Part shown: piece by piece, positions 62,344 through 64,000 of the stretch
Layout: each line of letters starts with the position of its first letter
Numbering within the stretch: position 1 is the first letter of the stretch
NCBI RefSeq assembly: GCF_004919105.1
Contig: NZ_STGK01000001.1
Span: 124,001 to 188,000, forward strand
DNA from: Nocardioides sp. GY 10113
GTDB taxonomy: Bacteria; Actinomycetota; Actinomycetes; Propionibacteriales; Nocardioidaceae
Direction: 5' to 3'
DNA length: 64,000 nucleotides
Position numbers and translations under genes: made by a program
Notes under the pieces: generated by a model
The model's database searches: none
Told to the model about the DNA's origin: nothing
What the model saw: the letters and a program-made list of their open reading frames with translations, nothing else

Positions 62344-63992
62344 GCGCCGCGGGGGGTGGTGGTTTCGAGGCTCGGCCGCGGGCGGCCTCGCACCTCAACC
62401 ACCGGGGGGACCGCCGGATCGTGGTGATCGGGTCCGGGATGGCCGCCACCCGGCTGGTCGAGGAGCTGGTGATCCGCGGCGTCCACGCCCGCGACCGGAT
62501 CACCGTGCTCGGCGACGAGCCGGTGGCGCCGTACAACCGGATCCTGCTCTCGGCGGTCCTGGAGGGCACGCACCGACCCGAGGCGCTGACGCTGCGCGAG
62601 CCCGGCTGGTACGCCGACCACGGCATCGACCTGCGGCTCGGCACCCGCGTGCTCGGGGTCGACCCCGAGCGTCGCGACGTGATGATGGTCGACGGCACCC
62701 TCGTCGAGTACGACGTCCTCGTGCTCGCCACGGGCAGCATCCCGACGCTGCCGCCGATCCGGGGCCTGGTCCGGATGGACGGCACGCTGCACGAGGCCGT
62801 GCACGCCTTCCGCTCGCTGGCCGACTGCCAGCAGCTGCTGGCGGCGGTCACCGCGACCGACCCCTCGGCCGGCGCCTCCGGGGAGCCGGTGAACCGCCGC
62901 GCCGTGGTGGTCGGCGGCGGCCTGCTCGGCCTGCAGGTCGCCCGCGCGCTCGGCGCCCGCGGCCTGGACACCGAGATCGTCGAGGGCGGCGACCACCTGC
63001 TGCACACCCAGCTGGACACCGCGGCCGGCCGGATCCTCGCCCGCGACCTGCGCAGGCTGGGCGTCGACGTCTACACCGGCGCCCGCGCGGTCCGGCTCAG
63101 CGACGCGGCCCTGCCGGCCGGGGTCGGCACCTCGGGCCCCGCCGGCGCGACCGCCGGGCCGGGCGTCGCCGGCGGCGGCGTGGGCGGCGACGTGCGGGTG
63201 CTGGACCCGCTGCCCCGCCACCCCGGCCGGTTCGCGCTGCGCCTGGACAACGGCGTCACCCTCGACACGGACCTGGTGGTGCTCACCGCCGGCGGCCGAC
63301 CCTCGACCGCGCTGGCCCGTGGCGCCGGGCTCGAGGTGCGGCGGGGGATCGTCGTCGACGACCGGCTGGCCAGCGTCACCGACCCGGCGATCCATGCGAT
63401 CGGCGACTGCGCCCAGCACGACGGCCGGGTGACCGGCTTCGTGCCGCCGGCGTGGGAGCAGGCCGGCATCCTGGCCGGGCTGCTCGCCGACCGTTCCGGT
63501 GACGATGGGGCGCAGACCTACGACGGCACCCGGATCGTCGCCCGGCTCCGGGCCACCGGCCTGGACGTCGCCGTGCTCGGCGACGCCGCCGCCGAGATCG
63601 AGGCCGGCGGCGAAGTGGTCGAGGTGGCCAACCCGATCGCCGGCTCCCACCGCCGGCTCGTGGTGCGCGACGGCCGGATCGTGGCCGCCACCCTGGTCGG
63701 AGACCTGTCCCGGGTCGGCCTGATCACCCAGCACTTCGACCGCGGCACCGTGCTCGGACCCACCGAGCCGGGCGCGCTGCTGATGCCCGACCGCCCCGCC
63801 GGCGCCGGCAGCACCGTCCGGACCCTGCCCGACGACGCCGAGGTCTGCGCCTGCGCGGGCGTCTCGGCCGGTCGGATCCGCGGCTGCTCCTCGTTCGAGC
63901 AGGTCCGCGCCACCACCCGCGCCACCACCGGCTGCGGCGGCTGCGCCGGCACCGTCCGCGAGCTGCTCGACACCACCCCCGCCCACGCCTGA
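62340..63992 (+). CDS. NirB-like FAD oxidoreductase with C-terminal [2Fe-2S] domain (electron donor of nitrate reductase)
   Basis: The 550-residue flavoprotein resembles the N-terminal half of nitrite reductase large subunit NirB or NasB/NasC-type reductases. It has FAD and NAD folds (IVVIGSGMAATRLVEELVIRG about residue 27, VVVGGGLLGLQVARALGARG), 'LGDEPVAPYNRILLSAVLEG', and a C-terminal BFD-like Cys quartet (CACAG and CGGCAG, about residues 508-540). It lacks siroheme domains, so it is a NADH-dependent reductase for NasA rather than a nitrite reductase. A Gly/Ala-rich insert sits near residue 265. Residues 6-22 are encoded by a dispersed repeat copy, so the natural N-terminus probably starts about GDRRIVVIGS. 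Confidence 0.9.
   Translation: MSAAGGGGFEARPRAASHLNHRGDRRIVVIGSGMAATRLVEELVIRGVHARDRITVLGDEPVAPYNRILLSAVLEGTHRPEALTLREPGWYADHGIDLRLGTRVLGVDPERRDVMMVDGTLVEYDVLVLATGSIPTLPPIRGLVRMDGTLHEAVHAFRSLADCQQLLAAVTATDPSAGASGEPVNRRAVVVGGGLLGLQVARALGARGLDTEIVEGGDHLLHTQLDTAAGRILARDLRRLGVDVYTGARAVRLSDAALPAGVGTSGPAGATAGPGVAGGGVGGDVRVLDPLPRHPGRFALRLDNGVTLDTDLVVLTAGGRPSTALARGAGLEVRRGIVVDDRLASVTDPAIHAIGDCAQHDGRVTGFVPPAWEQAGILAGLLADRSGDDGAQTYDGTRIVARLRATGLDVAVLGDAAAEIEAGGEVVEVANPIAGSHRRLVVRDGRIVAATLVGDLSRVGLITQHFDRGTVLGPTEPGALLMPDRPAGAGSTVRTLPDDAEVCACAGVSAGRIRGCSSFEQVRATTRATTGCGGCAGTVRELLDTTPAHA
62356..62404. repeat. GGTTTCGAGG dispersed repeat encoding the N-terminus of the NirB-like protein
   Basis: GGTGGTTTCGAGGCTCGGCC and GGCCTCGCACCTCAACCACC are the arms of an imperfect palindrome, closely similar to the copy at 60103-60152 in the same orientation. 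It directly follows the GTGAGCGCC start and stays in frame. Confidence 0.8.
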
Positions 63993-64000
63993 CCACCCGG

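Overview
The window is very GC-rich double-stranded chromosomal DNA with dense genes, GTG starts, many ATGA/GTGA/TGATG overlaps and many genes whose -10 box lies 6-7 bases before the start codon. With F420-type LLM oxidoreductases, a SigK/RskA locus, an FprB-type reductase, AtuA and a HelR-type helicase, it fits a Nocardioides-like actinomycete chromosome. It is mostly core and catabolic DNA. I saw no phage, insertion sequence, CRISPR array, tRNA or rRNA.

Layout. 1-5.9 kb: a truncated LLM oxidoreductase, then an operon read leftwards (AurF-like diiron oxygenase, FprB-type ferredoxin reductase, TetR regulator, Baeyer-Villiger-type monooxygenase) behind a pair of palindromic operator-like sites. 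5.9-10.7 kb: an MFS carrier, a yybP-ykoY (Mn2+) riboswitch ahead of a GDT1-family Mn/Ca transporter, a thioesterase, a PCD-VOC fusion, a small orphan protein and an epimerase. 10.7-20.7 kb: a TetR-headed operon for acyl-CoA carboxylation and oxidation (TIGR03084 protein, AtuA, two acyl-CoA dehydrogenases, SRPBCC protein, biotin-dependent carboxylase beta and alpha). 20.8-22.8 kb: YihY and a tyrosine phosphatase. 22.8-31.1 kb: a SigK regulon island with the gene content of the M. tuberculosis sigK locus, plus a fasciclin lipoprotein and a sulfite-oxidase-like enzyme. Three promoters here share the same -35/-10 pair with identical spacing. 31-37 kb: crotonase, FadH-like enoate reductase, LLM oxidoreductase and HelR-like helicase. 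37-40.5 kb: tandem sulfatases. 40.7-44.6 kb: a PhzE-type fused chorismate enzyme followed by pabA and pabB. 44.6-46.3 kb: an orphan protein with an aerolysin-like segment. 46.4-51.9 kb: ferredoxin reductase, an MprAB-like two-component system with a DUF3558-like lipoprotein, fructosamine kinase and a holin-like membrane protein. 51.9-57.6 kb: NhaA, acetyl-CoA synthetase, and an acetate symporter with its DUF4212 small subunit. 57.9-64 kb: a small membrane protein and a nitrate assimilation set (NarK, NasA, NirB-like FAD/[2Fe-2S] reductase).

The most unusual features are short palindromic dispersed repeats that have entered coding DNA without breaking it. One family lies inside the carboxylase beta gene, forms the join of a fused FAD-oxidoreductase/DUF1365 gene, encodes the N-terminus of the NirB-like protein, and stands head-to-head upstream of nasA. 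A second, 85-bp family lies inside pabB and downstream of the monooxygenase. A third, 50-bp family supplies the stop codon of the epimerase. Other leads are the aerolysin-like orphan, five GTGAG-N3-GTGAG boxes shared by the two nitrate transcription units, and the orphan PhzE-like gene. No intergenic stretch exceeds about 300 bases.
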